This document shows, one piece after another, positions 8,921 to 18,400 of a stretch of 64,000 bases of DNA. Below the pieces are notes generated by a model. It saw only the letters and a list, made by a program, of their open reading frames with translations. It had not been told where the DNA came from and did not search any database. The stretch's first letter is position 1, and each line of letters opens with the position of its first letter. The stretch comes from an uncultured Prevotellaceae bacterium (GTDB lineage: Bacteria; Bacteroidota; Bacteroidia; Bacteroidales; Bacteroidaceae), in contig CACYKX010000010.1 of the NCBI GenBank assembly GCA_902775075.1, positions 19,585 to 83,584 of the forward strand, read 5' to 3'. Both the position numbers and the translations under genes were made by a program.

Positions 8921-9715
8921 ATGAAAATATTCCTGAAGACTGAAGATGAAATTAAACTAATGCGTGAGGCGAATCAATTAGTTGGTTTAACCCTTGCGGA
9001 GTTAGGTAAAAATATAAAACCAGGTGTTTCGACCCTCCAATTGGATGTTATAGCGGAGAAATTTATATATGATCATGGAGCAATTCCAGTATTAAAGAAT
9101 TTTCCCAGTCCTTTTGGAGGGCCATTCCCAACTTCGATCTGTACTTCCGTTAATCATGTGATAGCCTATGGCATCCCTGATGCCTTGACTATTTTGAAAG
9201 AAGGTGATGTAGTTTCTATTCATTGCGGAATTCTTTTGAATGGTTATGTAGGTGAAAGCAGTTACACATTTTGTGTAGGAAAGGTTGACGAGAAAGTCGA
9301 GGATTTGTTGAAGGTCACCCAAAAAGCTCTTTATCTAGGTATAGAGCAAGCTGTATCAGGACATCATATTGGTGATATAGGTTATGCGATACAGCATTAT
9401 TGTGAAGGCCTTGGTTATGGAGTAGTAAGAGAACTTACAGGACATGGAATTGGTCGTGAAATGTTTGAGGCTCCGCAAATACCAAACTATGGTACTCGTG
9501 GTAATGGCTTGATGTTAAAGTCGGGGATGTGCATTACTATAGAACCTATGATAACGACCTGTGATAATAGAGCTTGGATGTTACCTGACAAGGTAGGAAT
9601 TTATGCACGTGATAAAAGGCCGACAGCCCATTTTGGGCATACGGTTGTAATTCGGAAGGGTGAGGCTGAAATTTTATCTTCATTTGAAGAAATTGAAAAA
9701 ATAGTTGTAAATTAA
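8921..9715 (+). CDS. map: Methionine aminopeptidase homologue with a degenerate active site
   Basis: Type I methionine aminopeptidase fold by position (secY-map-infA), length (264 residues) and sequence ([28 protein letters not shown]). Compared with the well-known catalytic residues of the family, several are replaced. The His of the VxHGIP motif is Tyr83, the first metal Asp is His101 (VVSIHCG), the second metal Asp is Glu112 (VGESS), the His of the HEEPQ motif is Phe182, and the metal Glu of the EHT motif is Gly239 (HFGHT). His175 and Glu208 remain. Known family chemistry predicts loss or strong change of activity; a working copy elsewhere in the genome is inferred. Start is the ATG at 8921; a TTG at 8909 overlaps secY. 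Confidence 0.9.
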   Translation: MKIFLKTEDEIKLMREANQLVGLTLAELGKNIKPGVSTLQLDVIAEKFIYDHGAIPVLKNFPSPFGGPFPTSICTSVNHVIAYGIPDALTILKEGDVVSIHCGILLNGYVGESSYTFCVGKVDEKVEDLLKVTQKALYLGIEQAVSGHHIGDIGYAIQHYCEGLGYGVVRELTGHGIGREMFEAPQIPNYGTRGNGLMLKSGMCITIEPMITTCDNRAWMLPDKVGIYARDKRPTAHFGHTVVIRKGEAEILSSFEEIEKIVVN

Positions 9716-9717
9716 AT

Positions 9718-9936
9718 ATGGCAAAACAATCTGCAATAGAACAAGATGGTACTATAGTCGAGTCACTCTCTAACGCGATGTTTAGAGTCGAACTTGAGAA
9801 TGGAGTACAGATTATTGCGCATATCTCTGGCAAGATGAGAATGCATTATATTAAAATTTTACCTGGTGATAAGGTTAAGGTTGAAATGAGTCCTTATGAT
9901 CTTACAAAGGGTAGAATCGTTTTCAGATATAAGTAA
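9718..9936 (+). CDS. infA: Translation initiation factor IF-1
   Basis: IF-1 occupies the 30S A site during initiation. The 72-residue OB-fold product has [17 protein letters not shown], an N-terminus like the family, then MFRVELENG and the ending [12 protein letters not shown], all diagnostic. It starts 2 nt after the map stop and precedes rpmJ by 13 nt. Confidence 0.98.
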   Translation: MAKQSAIEQDGTIVESLSNAMFRVELENGVQIIAHISGKMRMHYIKILPGDKVKVEMSPYDLTKGRIVFRYK

Positions 9937-9949
9937 TCAAAATAAAGAT

Positions 9950-10066
9950 ATGAAAACAAGAGCATCATTAAAGAAGCGTACACCTGACTGCAAAATCGTT
10001 CGTCGCAAAGGTCGTCTGTTCGTTATTAACAAGAAGAACCCTAAGTTTAAAATGCGTCAGGGTTAA
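9950..10066 (+). CDS. rpmJ: 50S ribosomal protein L36 (zinc-free form)
   Basis: The 38-residue product begins [10 protein letters not shown] and ends KFKMRQG, the bL36 pattern. Only one of the four zinc ligands of the classical form remains (Cys14); the others are Thr, Asn and Phe. This cysteine-poor form is usual in Bacteroidetes as far as I know. It lies between infA and the rpsM leader. Confidence 0.95.
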   Translation: MKTRASLKKRTPDCKIVRRKGRLFVINKKNPKFKMRQG

Positions 10067-10109
10067 TGTTAAAGAATTGTAAAAATACTGATAATACAAA
10101 ATATATTGG

Positions 10110-10117
10110 TAAATTTG
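10110..10117 (+). promoter_or_regulatory. Possible -7 promoter element before rpsM
   Basis: TAAATTTG fits the Bacteroidetes -7 consensus TAnnTTTG and lies about 50 nt before the rpsM ATG in the 99-nt gap after rpmJ. No TTTG stands 19-21 nt upstream, so support is partial. It would give the alpha block its own start in addition to read-through. Confidence 0.4.
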
Positions 10118-10165
10118 CAAACTCTTTAACTAGAAAGTAATATTTATATTTAATTATTTTACAAA

Positions 10166-10546
10166 ATGGCAATAAGAATTGTTGGAGTAGATTTGCCCCA
10201 GAATAAGCGTGGCGAAATCGCATTGACCTACATTTATGGTATTGGTCGAAGTAGTTCAGCAAAGATATTGGATAAGGCCGGCGTAAGTCGTGACTTGAAG
10301 GTCAGCGAGTGGTCTGATGATCAGGCAGCCAAGATCCGTGAGATTATCGGTGCTGAGTTTAAAGTAGAAGGTGATCTTCGTTCAGAGATCCAAATGAACA
10401 TTAAGCGACTGATGGATATTGGTTGTTATCGTGGAATCAGACATCGTAATGGTCTTCCTGTTCGTGGTCAGAGCACAAAGAATAATGCTCGTACTCGTAA
10501 GGGTAAGAAGAAGACTGTTGCTAATAAGAAGAAAGCTACCAAGTAA
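10166..10546 (+). CDS. rpsM: 30S ribosomal protein S13
   Basis: uS13 is a 30S head protein contacting tRNA and bridging to the 50S. The 126-residue product has [20 protein letters not shown] (about 3-22), [19 protein letters not shown] and a lysine-rich tail. It is the first gene of the alpha block rpsM-rpsK-rpsD-rpoA-rplQ. Confidence 0.97.
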   Translation: MAIRIVGVDLPQNKRGEIALTYIYGIGRSSSAKILDKAGVSRDLKVSEWSDDQAAKIREIIGAEFKVEGDLRSEIQMNIKRLMDIGCYRGIRHRNGLPVRGQSTKNNARTRKGKKKTVANKKKATK

Positions 10547-10552
10547 TTTCTA

Positions 10553-10558
10553 AGGAGG
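10553..10558 (+). promoter_or_regulatory. Canonical Shine-Dalgarno AGGAGG before rpsK
   Basis: AGGAGG with a 9-nt spacer precedes the rpsK ATG. It is the strongest Shine-Dalgarno sequence seen in the ribosomal cluster and lies wholly in the 21-nt non-coding gap after rpsM, so coding constraint does not explain it. Such sites are rare in Bacteroidetes, where the 16S tail is held in a platform pocket close to where S11 sits. Confidence 0.65.
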
Positions 10559-10567
10559 AATTTAATT

Positions 10568-10957
10568 ATGGCAAAGACAAAAGCAACATCTAAGAAAAGA
10601 AATGTAAGAGTTGATGCGATGGGTCAGCTCCACGTACATAGCTCTTTCAATAATATCATTGTATCTCTTGCTAACAATGAGGGTCAGGTTATTTCTTGGT
10701 CTTCTGCTGGTAAGATGGGTTTCCGTGGTTCTAAAAAGAACACCCCTTATGCTGCTCAGATGGCAGCTGAGGATTGCGCTAAGGTAGCTTATGACCTTGG
10801 CCTTCGTAAGGTTAAGGCCTTTGTGAAGGGTCCGGGTAATGGTCGTGAGTCTGCTATTCGTGCTGTGCATGGTGCAGGTATTGAGGTAACAGAGATTGTA
10901 GACGTAACACCATTACCACATAATGGTTGTCGTCCTCCAAAGCGTCGTCGTGTTTAA
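10568..10957 (+). CDS. rpsK: 30S ribosomal protein S11
   Basis: uS11 is on the 30S platform near the 3' end of 16S rRNA and the E-site mRNA. The 129-residue product shows [15 protein letters not shown] (about 21-35), [15 protein letters not shown] and the C-terminal THIS-like block ending [13 protein letters not shown]. It is preceded by a strong Shine-Dalgarno sequence, unlike its neighbours. Confidence 0.97.
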   Translation: MAKTKATSKKRNVRVDAMGQLHVHSSFNNIIVSLANNEGQVISWSSAGKMGFRGSKKNTPYAAQMAAEDCAKVAYDLGLRKVKAFVKGPGNGRESAIRAVHGAGIEVTEIVDVTPLPHNGCRPPKRRRV

Positions 10958-10991
10958 TTCACATTAGATATTATTAAAAAGAATTTTAATT

Positions 10992-11600
10992 ATGGCAAGA
11001 TATATAGGTCCAAAATCTAGAATTGCACGCCGTTTTGGTGAGCCAATTTTCGGCGCAGATAAAGTTTTAAGCAAACGTAATTTCCCTCCAGGGCAGCATG
11101 GTAACAACCGTCGTCGTAAGCAGTCTGAGTATGGCGCACAGTTGGCTGAGAAGCAGAAGGCAAAGTATACTTATGGTGTTTTGGAGCGTCAGTTCCGTAA
11201 CCTTTTCGATGCAGCAGCTAAGGCTGATGGTATCACTGGTGAGGTTCTTCTTCAGAGCTTAGAGAGTCGTCTTGATAACGTAGTTTATCGTTTAGGTATT
11301 GCCCCTACACGTGCAGCAGCTCGTCAGCTTGTTAGTCATAAGCACATTGTTGTTGATGGTCAGGTTGTGAACATTGCTTCTTATCAGGTTAAGCCTGGTC
11401 AGGTAGTAGGTGTTCGTGAAAAGGCAAAGTCTCTTGAGGTTATTGAGGCAGCTCTTGCAGGTTTCAACCACAGCAAATATCCTTGGATTGAGTGGGATGA
11501 GAACACAAAGAGTGGTAAGTTCTTGCACAAGCCAGAGCGTGCAGATATCCCTGAGAATATTAAGGAACAGTTAATCGTTGAGTTGTACTCTAAACAATAA
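10992..11600 (+). CDS. rpsD: 30S ribosomal protein S4
   Basis: uS4 is a primary 16S rRNA binder and in several bacteria an autorepressor of the alpha operon. The 202-residue product lacks an N-terminal zinc motif, starts [18 protein letters not shown], and has an S4 RNA-binding domain with [20 protein letters not shown] (about 93-112) and [14 protein letters not shown] 34-nt A/T-rich gap separates it from rpsK. Confidence 0.97.
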   Translation: MARYIGPKSRIARRFGEPIFGADKVLSKRNFPPGQHGNNRRRKQSEYGAQLAEKQKAKYTYGVLERQFRNLFDAAAKADGITGEVLLQSLESRLDNVVYRLGIAPTRAAARQLVSHKHIVVDGQVVNIASYQVKPGQVVGVREKAKSLEVIEAALAGFNHSKYPWIEWDENTKSGKFLHKPERADIPENIKEQLIVELYSKQ

Positions 11601-11614
11601 AAATCATTAAATTA

Positions 11615-12607
11615 ATGGCGATATTAGCATTTCAAAAACCTGATAAAGTAGTAATGCTGGAGGCAAATGACCATTTCGGCAAGTTCGAATTCCGTCCTCT
11701 TGAGCCTGGCTTTGGTGTAACCATTGGTAATGCCTTGCGCCGCATTCTCCTTTCATCTCTTGAAGGCTATGCTATCAACACTATTCATATTAGTGGAGTT
11801 GAGCATGAGTTTTCAACAGTACCTGGTGTGAAGGAAGATGTTACCAACATTATCTTGAATCTCAAGCAAGTTCGATTCAAGCAAGTAGTAGAAGAATTCG
11901 AGAATGAGAAAGTTAGTATTACCGTTGAGAATTCAACAGAATTCAAGGCTGGTGATATAAGTAAGTATCTGACTGGATTTGAAGTGTTAAACCCTGATTT
12001 GGTGATTTGTCATTTAGATGCCAAAGCTTCAATGCAGATTGATCTTACAATTAACAAGGGTCGTGGCTATGTACCGGCTGATGAAAATCGTGAGTTCTGC
12101 ACTGATGTTAATGTACTTCCAATCGATTCCATCTACACCCCTATACGTAACGTTAAGTATTCAGTAGAGCCATATCGTGTTGAGCAAAAGACCGATTATG
12201 ACAAACTGCTTATTGAAGTTACAACAGATGGTTCCATACATCCAAAGGATGCTCTTAAGGAGGCTGCAAAGATTCTTATTTATCACTTCATGCTTTTCTC
12301 TGACGAAAAGATTACTCTTGAGAGTCCAGAGTCAGAAGGAAATCAAGAGTTTGATGAAGAGATCTTGCATATGCGTCAATTACTTAAGACTCGTCTCGTA
12401 GACATGAATCTTAGTGTTCGTGCACTCAACTGTTTGAAGGCAGCTGATGTTGAGACCTTAGGTGATTTGGTACAATATAATAAGACAGATCTTCTTAAGT
12501 TCCGTAACTTTGGTAAGAAATCGCTTTCAGAGCTTGATGATTTGCTCGAGAGTCTGAATCTTTCGTTTGGAACTGATATTTCAAAGTATAAACTGGACAA
12601 AGAGTAA
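11615..12607 (+). CDS. rpoA: DNA-directed RNA polymerase subunit alpha
   Basis: Alpha dimerises to start RNA polymerase assembly and its C-terminal domain touches UP elements and activators. The 330-residue product has the N-terminal domain with [20 protein letters not shown] (about 33-52) and, after an acidic linker, a C-terminal domain (about 255-322) with [13 protein letters not shown] and [13 protein letters not shown]. Length is usual. It follows rpsD by 14 nt. Confidence 0.98.
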   Translation: MAILAFQKPDKVVMLEANDHFGKFEFRPLEPGFGVTIGNALRRILLSSLEGYAINTIHISGVEHEFSTVPGVKEDVTNIILNLKQVRFKQVVEEFENEKVSITVENSTEFKAGDISKYLTGFEVLNPDLVICHLDAKASMQIDLTINKGRGYVPADENREFCTDVNVLPIDSIYTPIRNVKYSVEPYRVEQKTDYDKLLIEVTTDGSIHPKDALKEAAKILIYHFMLFSDEKITLESPESEGNQEFDEEILHMRQLLKTRLVDMNLSVRALNCLKAADVETLGDLVQYNKTDLLKFRNFGKKSLSELDDLLESLNLSFGTDISKYKLDKE

Positions 12608-12641
12608 TTCGTTACTAACTAGTCCAAAATTAGATTAAAAA

Positions 12642-13121
12642 ATGAGACATAATAAAAAATTCAACCATCTGGGTCGTACTGCATCTCATCGTGATGCTAT
12701 GCTTGCTAACATGGCAGTATCATTGATTATGCACAAAAGAATCACTACGACTCTTGCAAAGGCTAAGGCCCTCAAAAAATATGTAGAACCATTGATCACT
12801 CGTTCTAAGAACGATACAACAACATCACGTCGTGTTGTATTCCGTTATCTTCAGAACAAAGAGGCTATCAAGGAACTTTTTGGAGAGGTTGCTGTTAAGG
12901 TTGCAAATCGTCCTGGAGGTTACACTCGTGTTATTAAGTTGGGTGCACGTCAGGGTGATGCTGCAGAGATTGCTTTCATCGAGCTTGTAGACTTTGATGA
13001 GAATATGGCAAAAACTCCTAAGGCTGCTGCTAAGAAGACTCGTCGTGCTGGTCGTAAGGCTAAAGCAGAGACAGTTGCAGAAGCTCCTAAGGCAGAAGAA
13101 GCTGCAGCAGAGGCTGAATAA
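12642..13121 (+). CDS. rplQ: 50S ribosomal protein L17
   Basis: bL17 lies near the tunnel exit. Residues 1-118 are the conserved domain ([20 protein letters not shown], later [20 protein letters not shown]). The last about 40 residues are an Ala/Lys/Glu-rich tail ([17 protein letters not shown]) that makes the protein longer than the E. coli one, as in other Bacteroidetes. It closes the ribosomal cluster; I see no clear hairpin terminator after it. Confidence 0.97.
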   Translation: MRHNKKFNHLGRTASHRDAMLANMAVSLIMHKRITTTLAKAKALKKYVEPLITRSKNDTTTSRRVVFRYLQNKEAIKELFGEVAVKVANRPGGYTRVIKLGARQGDAAEIAFIELVDFDENMAKTPKAAAKKTRRAGRKAKAETVAEAPKAEEAAAEAE

Positions 13122-13187
13122 TCTGAATAAGATTAAATATCTCTATAATAAGCGTTTCCATTAACCATATTTATTTTAAATTTTATA

Positions 13188-13195
13188 TATCTTTG
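13188..13195 (+). promoter_or_regulatory. Possible -7 promoter element before the lipoprotein gene
   Basis: TATCTTTG fits TAnnTTTG and ends 22 nt before the ATG at 13218. No TTTG at the right distance upstream, so only half of the promoter is visible. Confidence 0.45.
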
Positions 13196-13217
13196 CGGAG
13201 TATCAAGTTATATAAAT

Positions 13218-13904
13218 ATGAAAAAAGTATTTCTTCTTTCTTTATGTTCAATCTATTTATTGAGTAGTTGTGGAACATATACAAGTGATGTCATTTGGGC
13301 AGGAGGATCTTTAGGTTCTGTTCTTGGTTCTGCTATTGGGGGAATTGCAGGAGGACCAAGGGGGGCAGATATCGGTACTATCGTTGGAATGGTTGGTGGA
13401 GCAGTTGTCGGAGCCAGTGTCTCACAAAAGAAAGAATGCGAGAGTCAGGAAGAATACGACACCTATGGGCATGCTGTGACTGCACAGTCTGATTCAGACC
13501 TCAGTGGATTTGATGCAAGTAATAGTGGTGACGATCGTCTGTACGATTGTGAATCGAGCAGTTTAGAAATACGTAATGCACACTTTATAGATGCAAATCA
13601 GAATAATGCAATTGACAGAAATGAAGTTTGTAAATTGGTTTTCGAAATATACAATATAGGTAATGAACCTATTATGAATGTGATGCCGATGGTTGTTGAT
13701 TTATCAAGTAATCCACATATCCATATATCTCCAAGTGTATATGTAGAGAAAATCTCCCCAGGATATGGCATAAGATATACAGCCATAGTAAAATCAGATA
13801 AACGATTACGTGATGGTATGTTAAAGTTGTGTGCTTCTGTGGCCCAAGGTAATAAGCTCGCTAGTAAAACAATAGAATTCCATATCCCTACCCGCAAAGG
13901 TTAA
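13218..13904 (+). CDS. Glycine-zipper lipoprotein of unknown function
   Basis: I do not recognise a named family. The 228-residue product has a lipoprotein signal peptide (MKKVFLLSLC then LLSSC, lipidated Cys18) and so should be anchored in the envelope. Residues about 28-68 are a glycine-zipper segment (GSVLGSAIGGIAGG, then GMVGGAVVGAS) able to insert into or pack against membrane. Residues about 114-228 look like a beta-sandwich domain; DANQNNAIDRNE at its start resembles a calcium-binding loop, and the following IYNIGNEPIMNV resembles CARDB-type domains. It has its own promoter element after the ribosomal cluster and converges with gdhA. Confidence 0.85.
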   Translation: MKKVFLLSLCSIYLLSSCGTYTSDVIWAGGSLGSVLGSAIGGIAGGPRGADIGTIVGMVGGAVVGASVSQKKECESQEEYDTYGHAVTAQSDSDLSGFDASNSGDDRLYDCESSSLEIRNAHFIDANQNNAIDRNEVCKLVFEIYNIGNEPIMNVMPMVVDLSSNPHIHISPSVYVEKISPGYGIRYTAIVKSDKRLRDGMLKLCASVAQGNKLASKTIEFHIPTRKG

Positions 13905-13959
13905 AGATATGTGTTGACCTATAACTTATCTAGTTCGTATATATTCAGAAGAAATCCGA

Positions 13960-15294
13960 TTACACGATACCTTGTGCTATCATAGCATTAGCGACTTTCA
14001 TGAACCCAGCTATGTTAGCTCCCTTCACATAGTTGACATATCCATCAGAAGATTTTCCATATTTTACACATTGTTCATGAATAGAATGCATGACACGATG
14101 TAGATGCTCATCAACATCATTCTCACTCCAGTGTAGTCGCATAGAATTTTGGCTCATTTCAAGTCCACTTGTTGCCACACCACCAGCGTTAACAGCCTTC
14201 CCAGGGGCAAATAAAATTTTTTCTTTTATAAAGAGTTCAGTAGCTTCCTCCGTACATCCCATATTACTAACCTCAGCGACACATATAGGATGATTACCCA
14301 GAATCATTCGAGCATCATATTCATTCAGTTCATTTTGAGTCGCACAAGTTAAATAGATGTCAGCCTTCTTAGTCCAAGGCTTTTCTCCCTTTACAAAAGT
14401 TGCATTGAATTTCTCTGCATACGGCTGACATACATCATCGCCACTGGCTCTGAGTTCTAACATATAATCAATTTTTTCTCCAGAAATACCATCAGGGTCG
14501 TAAATAAAACCATCCGGTCCACTTATCGTAATTACCTTAGCCCCCAGTTCAGAAGCCTTTTTTGCAGCCCCCCAAGCTACATTTCCGAAGCCAGACAAAG
14601 CTACAGCCTTTCCTGCGATATCCACATCTTTTGTTTGCAGCATTTGGTTCACAAAATATAGAGCCCCATATCCAGTAGCCTTAGCCCGTATTTCGGAGCC
14701 ACCCCATCCGATACCTTTACCCGTTAATACACCATTCCATTTATGAGATAATCTTTTGTATGTACCGAAAAGAAAACCTATTTCTCTTGTTCCAACACCA
14801 ATGTCACCTGCAGGTACATCCTCGTCAGGACCAATATAATGAAATAATTCCTCCATGAAAGATTGGCAAAAATTCATGATTTCGTTAGAAGATTTCCCTC
14901 GGATAGAAAAATCACTCCCACCTTTTCCTCCGCCCATAGGAAGAGTCGTGAGTGCATTTTTGAAAGTCTGTTCAAATGCTAAGAATTTCAAAATAGACAA
15001 GTTTACAGAGGAATGAAATCTTAATCCACCCTTATAAGGTCCAATAGCACTATTAAATTGAACACGATATCCAAGATTAACATGCACATCACCGCGATCA
15101 TCTGTCCATGGCACCCTAAATGTAATGACCCTTTCAGGTTCAACCAACCGTTCAATAAGTTTCACCTTCTCAAATTCAGGATGCATATTATATACATCCT
15201 TTATGGAAAGCAGAACCTCTTTAACAGCCTGTAAATATTCTAATTCTCCAGGATGCTTTTGTTCCAAGGCAGTCATAAGATTATTAACATCCAT
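13960..15294 (-). CDS. gdhA: Glutamate dehydrogenase
   Basis: Interconverts 2-oxoglutarate plus ammonia and glutamate in the cytoplasm, the main ammonia-assimilation route in many gut Bacteroidales. The 444-residue product is of the hexameric class; the active-site motif LPMGGGKGGSDF (about 120) and VPAGDIGVGTREIGFLFG are intact, and a Rossmann motif ALSGFGNVAWGAA follows. NADP versus NAD use cannot be settled by eye. It is a single gene with a full promoter just upstream, divergent from the next gene. Confidence 0.96.
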   Translation of the reverse strand: MDVNNLMTALEQKHPGELEYLQAVKEVLLSIKDVYNMHPEFEKVKLIERLVEPERVITFRVPWTDDRGDVHVNLGYRVQFNSAIGPYKGGLRFHSSVNLSILKFLAFEQTFKNALTTLPMGGGKGGSDFSIRGKSSNEIMNFCQSFMEELFHYIGPDEDVPAGDIGVGTREIGFLFGTYKRLSHKWNGVLTGKGIGWGGSEIRAKATGYGALYFVNQMLQTKDVDIAGKAVALSGFGNVAWGAAKKASELGAKVITISGPDGFIYDPDGISGEKIDYMLELRASGDDVCQPYAEKFNATFVKGEKPWTKKADIYLTCATQNELNEYDARMILGNHPICVAEVSNMGCTEEATELFIKEKILFAPGKAVNAGGVATSGLEMSQNSMRLHWSENDVDEHLHRVMHSIHEQCVKYGKSSDGYVNYVKGANIAGFMKVANAMIAQGIV

Positions 15295-15342
15295 AGTAAT
15301 TGAAGTTTAAGTTGGTTATTTTATTTTTAATTCTCGACAATA

Positions 15343-15373
15343 CAAATATAGGATTTTTACAGATAAGGGACAA
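15343..15373 (-). promoter_or_regulatory. gdhA promoter, Bacteroidetes type
   Basis: On the reverse strand TTG (15371-15373) is followed after 20 nt by TATATTTG (15343-15350), matching the -33/-7 consensus of the phylum's primary sigma factor. Transcription would start about 45 nt upstream of the gdhA ATG. The opposite-strand element for the next gene begins about 20 nt away. Confidence 0.65.
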
Positions 15374-15392
15374 GAAAATTCAAGAAAAATCG

Positions 15393-15400
15393 TATCTTTG
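15393..15400 (+). promoter_or_regulatory. -7 promoter element for the 15422 gene
   Basis: TATCTTTG ends 21 nt before the ATG at 15422, fitting TAnnTTTG. No good -33 element at 19-21 nt. Confidence 0.5.
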
Positions 15401-15421
15401 CGATGTTAATACAAGCAGTGT

Positions 15422-18400
15422 ATGAAGAATATAGTACCACAGGAATGGAATGAATTTTATTTAAAAGACGTATCGTTTGTAAATCTGATGATGCGTCGAA
15501 TTTATAATGTACTTATTGTAGCAAATCCTTATGATGCCTTCATGCTTGAGGATGACGGTCGAATAGAAGAGAAAATCTACAATGAATACATGGAGTTAGG
15601 ACTTCGATATCCACCAACTTTCACCCAAGTATCCACTTCAGAAGAAGCAGCCGAGGTGTTGAAATCAACCAATATAGATTTAGTGATCTGTATGCCTGGT
15701 AATGCCGATAATGACGCCTTTGATGTGGCACGAGATATCAAAGTAAAGTTTTCCGATATCCATTGTGTTGTGCTTACGCCATTTTCCCATGGAATAACAA
15801 AACGTATGCAGGATGAAGACCTGTCTATTTTTGATTATGTATTCTGTTGGCTAGGAAATACAAATTTGATTTTGTCGATAATCAAATTACTGGAAGACAA
15901 AATGAATCTGGAACACGACATAGAAGAAGCTGGTGTCCAGACGATACTGCTTGTAGAAGATAGCATTCGGTTTTATAGTTCAATACTTCCCAACCTTTAT
16001 AACTATATATTAAAGCAAAGTCAGAATTTTGCAACGGAAGCATTAAATCCTCATGCAGCCACAATGCGTATGCGAGGTCGACCTAAAGTCGTGCTAGCTC
16101 GCACCTTTGAAGAAGCCATGGATATCTATGAAAAATATTCTGAAAATATATTGGGAGTGATTAGTGATGCGCGTTTCCCGATTCATGAGATCAATCCTGA
16201 CGAACAAGATAATAAGCCTGCCCCCTTACGTGACTCAAAAGTGTTTAAGGATCCAGAAGCAGGTTTGAAACTGCTGAGAACGATTCGAGCACACAACGAG
16301 TATATTCCCCTTATCATGGAAAGCTCTGAGGCGAGTAATCGGGCAAAAGCTGAGCAAGAACATTTCCTTTATGTTGATAAGAACTCCAAAAAGATGAGTG
16401 TAGACCTTCGTCATATGATGGAGGAACATATGGGATTTGGCGATTTTATATTCAGAAATCCCCAGACCCATGAGGAAATTATGCGAATACATAGTTTAAA
16501 GGAATTGCAAGATAACATATTCAAGATACCAGACGACTCGATGCTTTATCATATAAGCCGAAATCATATGAGTCGTTGGTTGTCAGCTCGTGCAATATTT
16601 CCAGTTTCAGCCTTTTTAAAACATGTTACTTGGCATAAACTTCAGGATGTTAATGCTCACCGCCAAATTATTTTTGATGCCATCGTACAATATCGTCACA
16701 TGAAGAATATCGGAGTTGTAGCAGTCTTCGATAGAATGAAATTTGATAAGTATGCTCATTTTGCTAGAATCGGTGAAGGTTCTTTGGGAGGAAAAGGGCG
16801 TGGTCTGGCCTTTCTAGATAATATCATTAAGCGTCATCCAGATTTCAATCAGTTTGAGAAAACAAAGGTACAAATTCCGAAGACCGTTGTACTTTGTACA
16901 GATGTCTTTGACCAGTTCATGGAAGATAACAATCTTTATCAGATAGCATTGAGCGATGTTTCCGATGAAGAAATCTTGCGTCATTTTCTAAGGGCTCAGT
17001 TGCCGGATTCGTTGATTGCCGACTTCTTTACATTCTTTGAAGCTACCAAGAGTCCAATAGCCATTCGTAGTAGCTCTCTTCTAGAAGACTCCCACTATCA
17101 ACCTTTCGCAGGTATTTATAGTACCTATATGATACCATTCTTGGAAGACAAATATCAAATGCTCCAGATGCTTGCCAGTGCGATAAAGGCCGTATATGCT
17201 TCTGTTTATTATAAAGATTCCAAAGCCTATATGATGGCTACTTCTAATGTTATAGACCAGGAGAAAATGGCTGTCATTCTTCAGCAAGTCGTGGGACATC
17301 AATATGGAGATCATTTCTATCCTAATGTAAGCGGCGTTCTACGCTCATTGAATTATTATCCGATAGGAGATGAAAAGGCAGAAGAAGGTGTAGCCTCGTT
17401 AGCTTTAGGTCTTGGTAAATATATTGTTGACGGAGGGCAGACTTTGAGAGTATGTCCATATCATCCATCCCAGGTTCTGCAGACCTCCGAGATGGATATA
17501 GCACTAAAAGAAACACAGACACGTTTCTATGCTCTTGATATGTCACAGTTCTGTGAAGACTTTAAGGTAGACGATGGATTTAATATTTTGAAATTAAAAG
17601 TCAAAGAGGCAGAAAAAGAAGGATCACTTCATTATCTGGCTTCTACATTCGACCCTTATGACCAAGTTATACGTCCAGGACTTTATGAAGGAGGAAGAAA
17701 AATTATCTCCTTTGATGGGATATTGAATCAAGGAGCATTTCCTCTGCCAGAAATTATGCAAATGTCAATGAAGTATGGAGCAGAATCTATGCGTCGTCCT
17801 GTTGAAATTGAGTTCGCTTGTAATATTAACGAAGACAAAACCGGAGAATTCTATCTTCTTCAGATTCGTCCAATCGTCGACAGTAAAGAAATGTTGGACG
17901 AAGATATCACGTTAATACCAGATTCCAAATGTATATTACGCTCTCATAATTCATTAGGACATGGCATTCTTGAAGATGTAACCGATGTCGTCTATGTAAA
18001 ATACGATGATAATTATTCTGCCATGAACAATTATTATGTGGCAGATGATATAGAGCGAATCAACCGAAAGTTTCTAGGCGAAGGCCGCAATTACGTCCTT
18101 ATAGGTCCAGGAAGATGGGGATCAAGCGATCAATATCTAGGTGTTCCCGTTAAGTGGACACATATTTCAGCAGCAAAGGTCATCGTTGAAGTTGCATTAA
18201 GGAATTATCGTGTAGATCCCAGTCAAGGAACCCATTTCTTTCAGAATCTCACATCTTTTGGAGTAGGTTATTTTACGATAGACACCAACATACCGGAAGA
18301 GGGTGGGGTGATTAGAAAGGAAATTCTCGATGCCATGCCTGCTATCGAGGAGACAGAGTATGTCCGTCATGTACGTTTTGATAAACCAATGCGTATTCTG

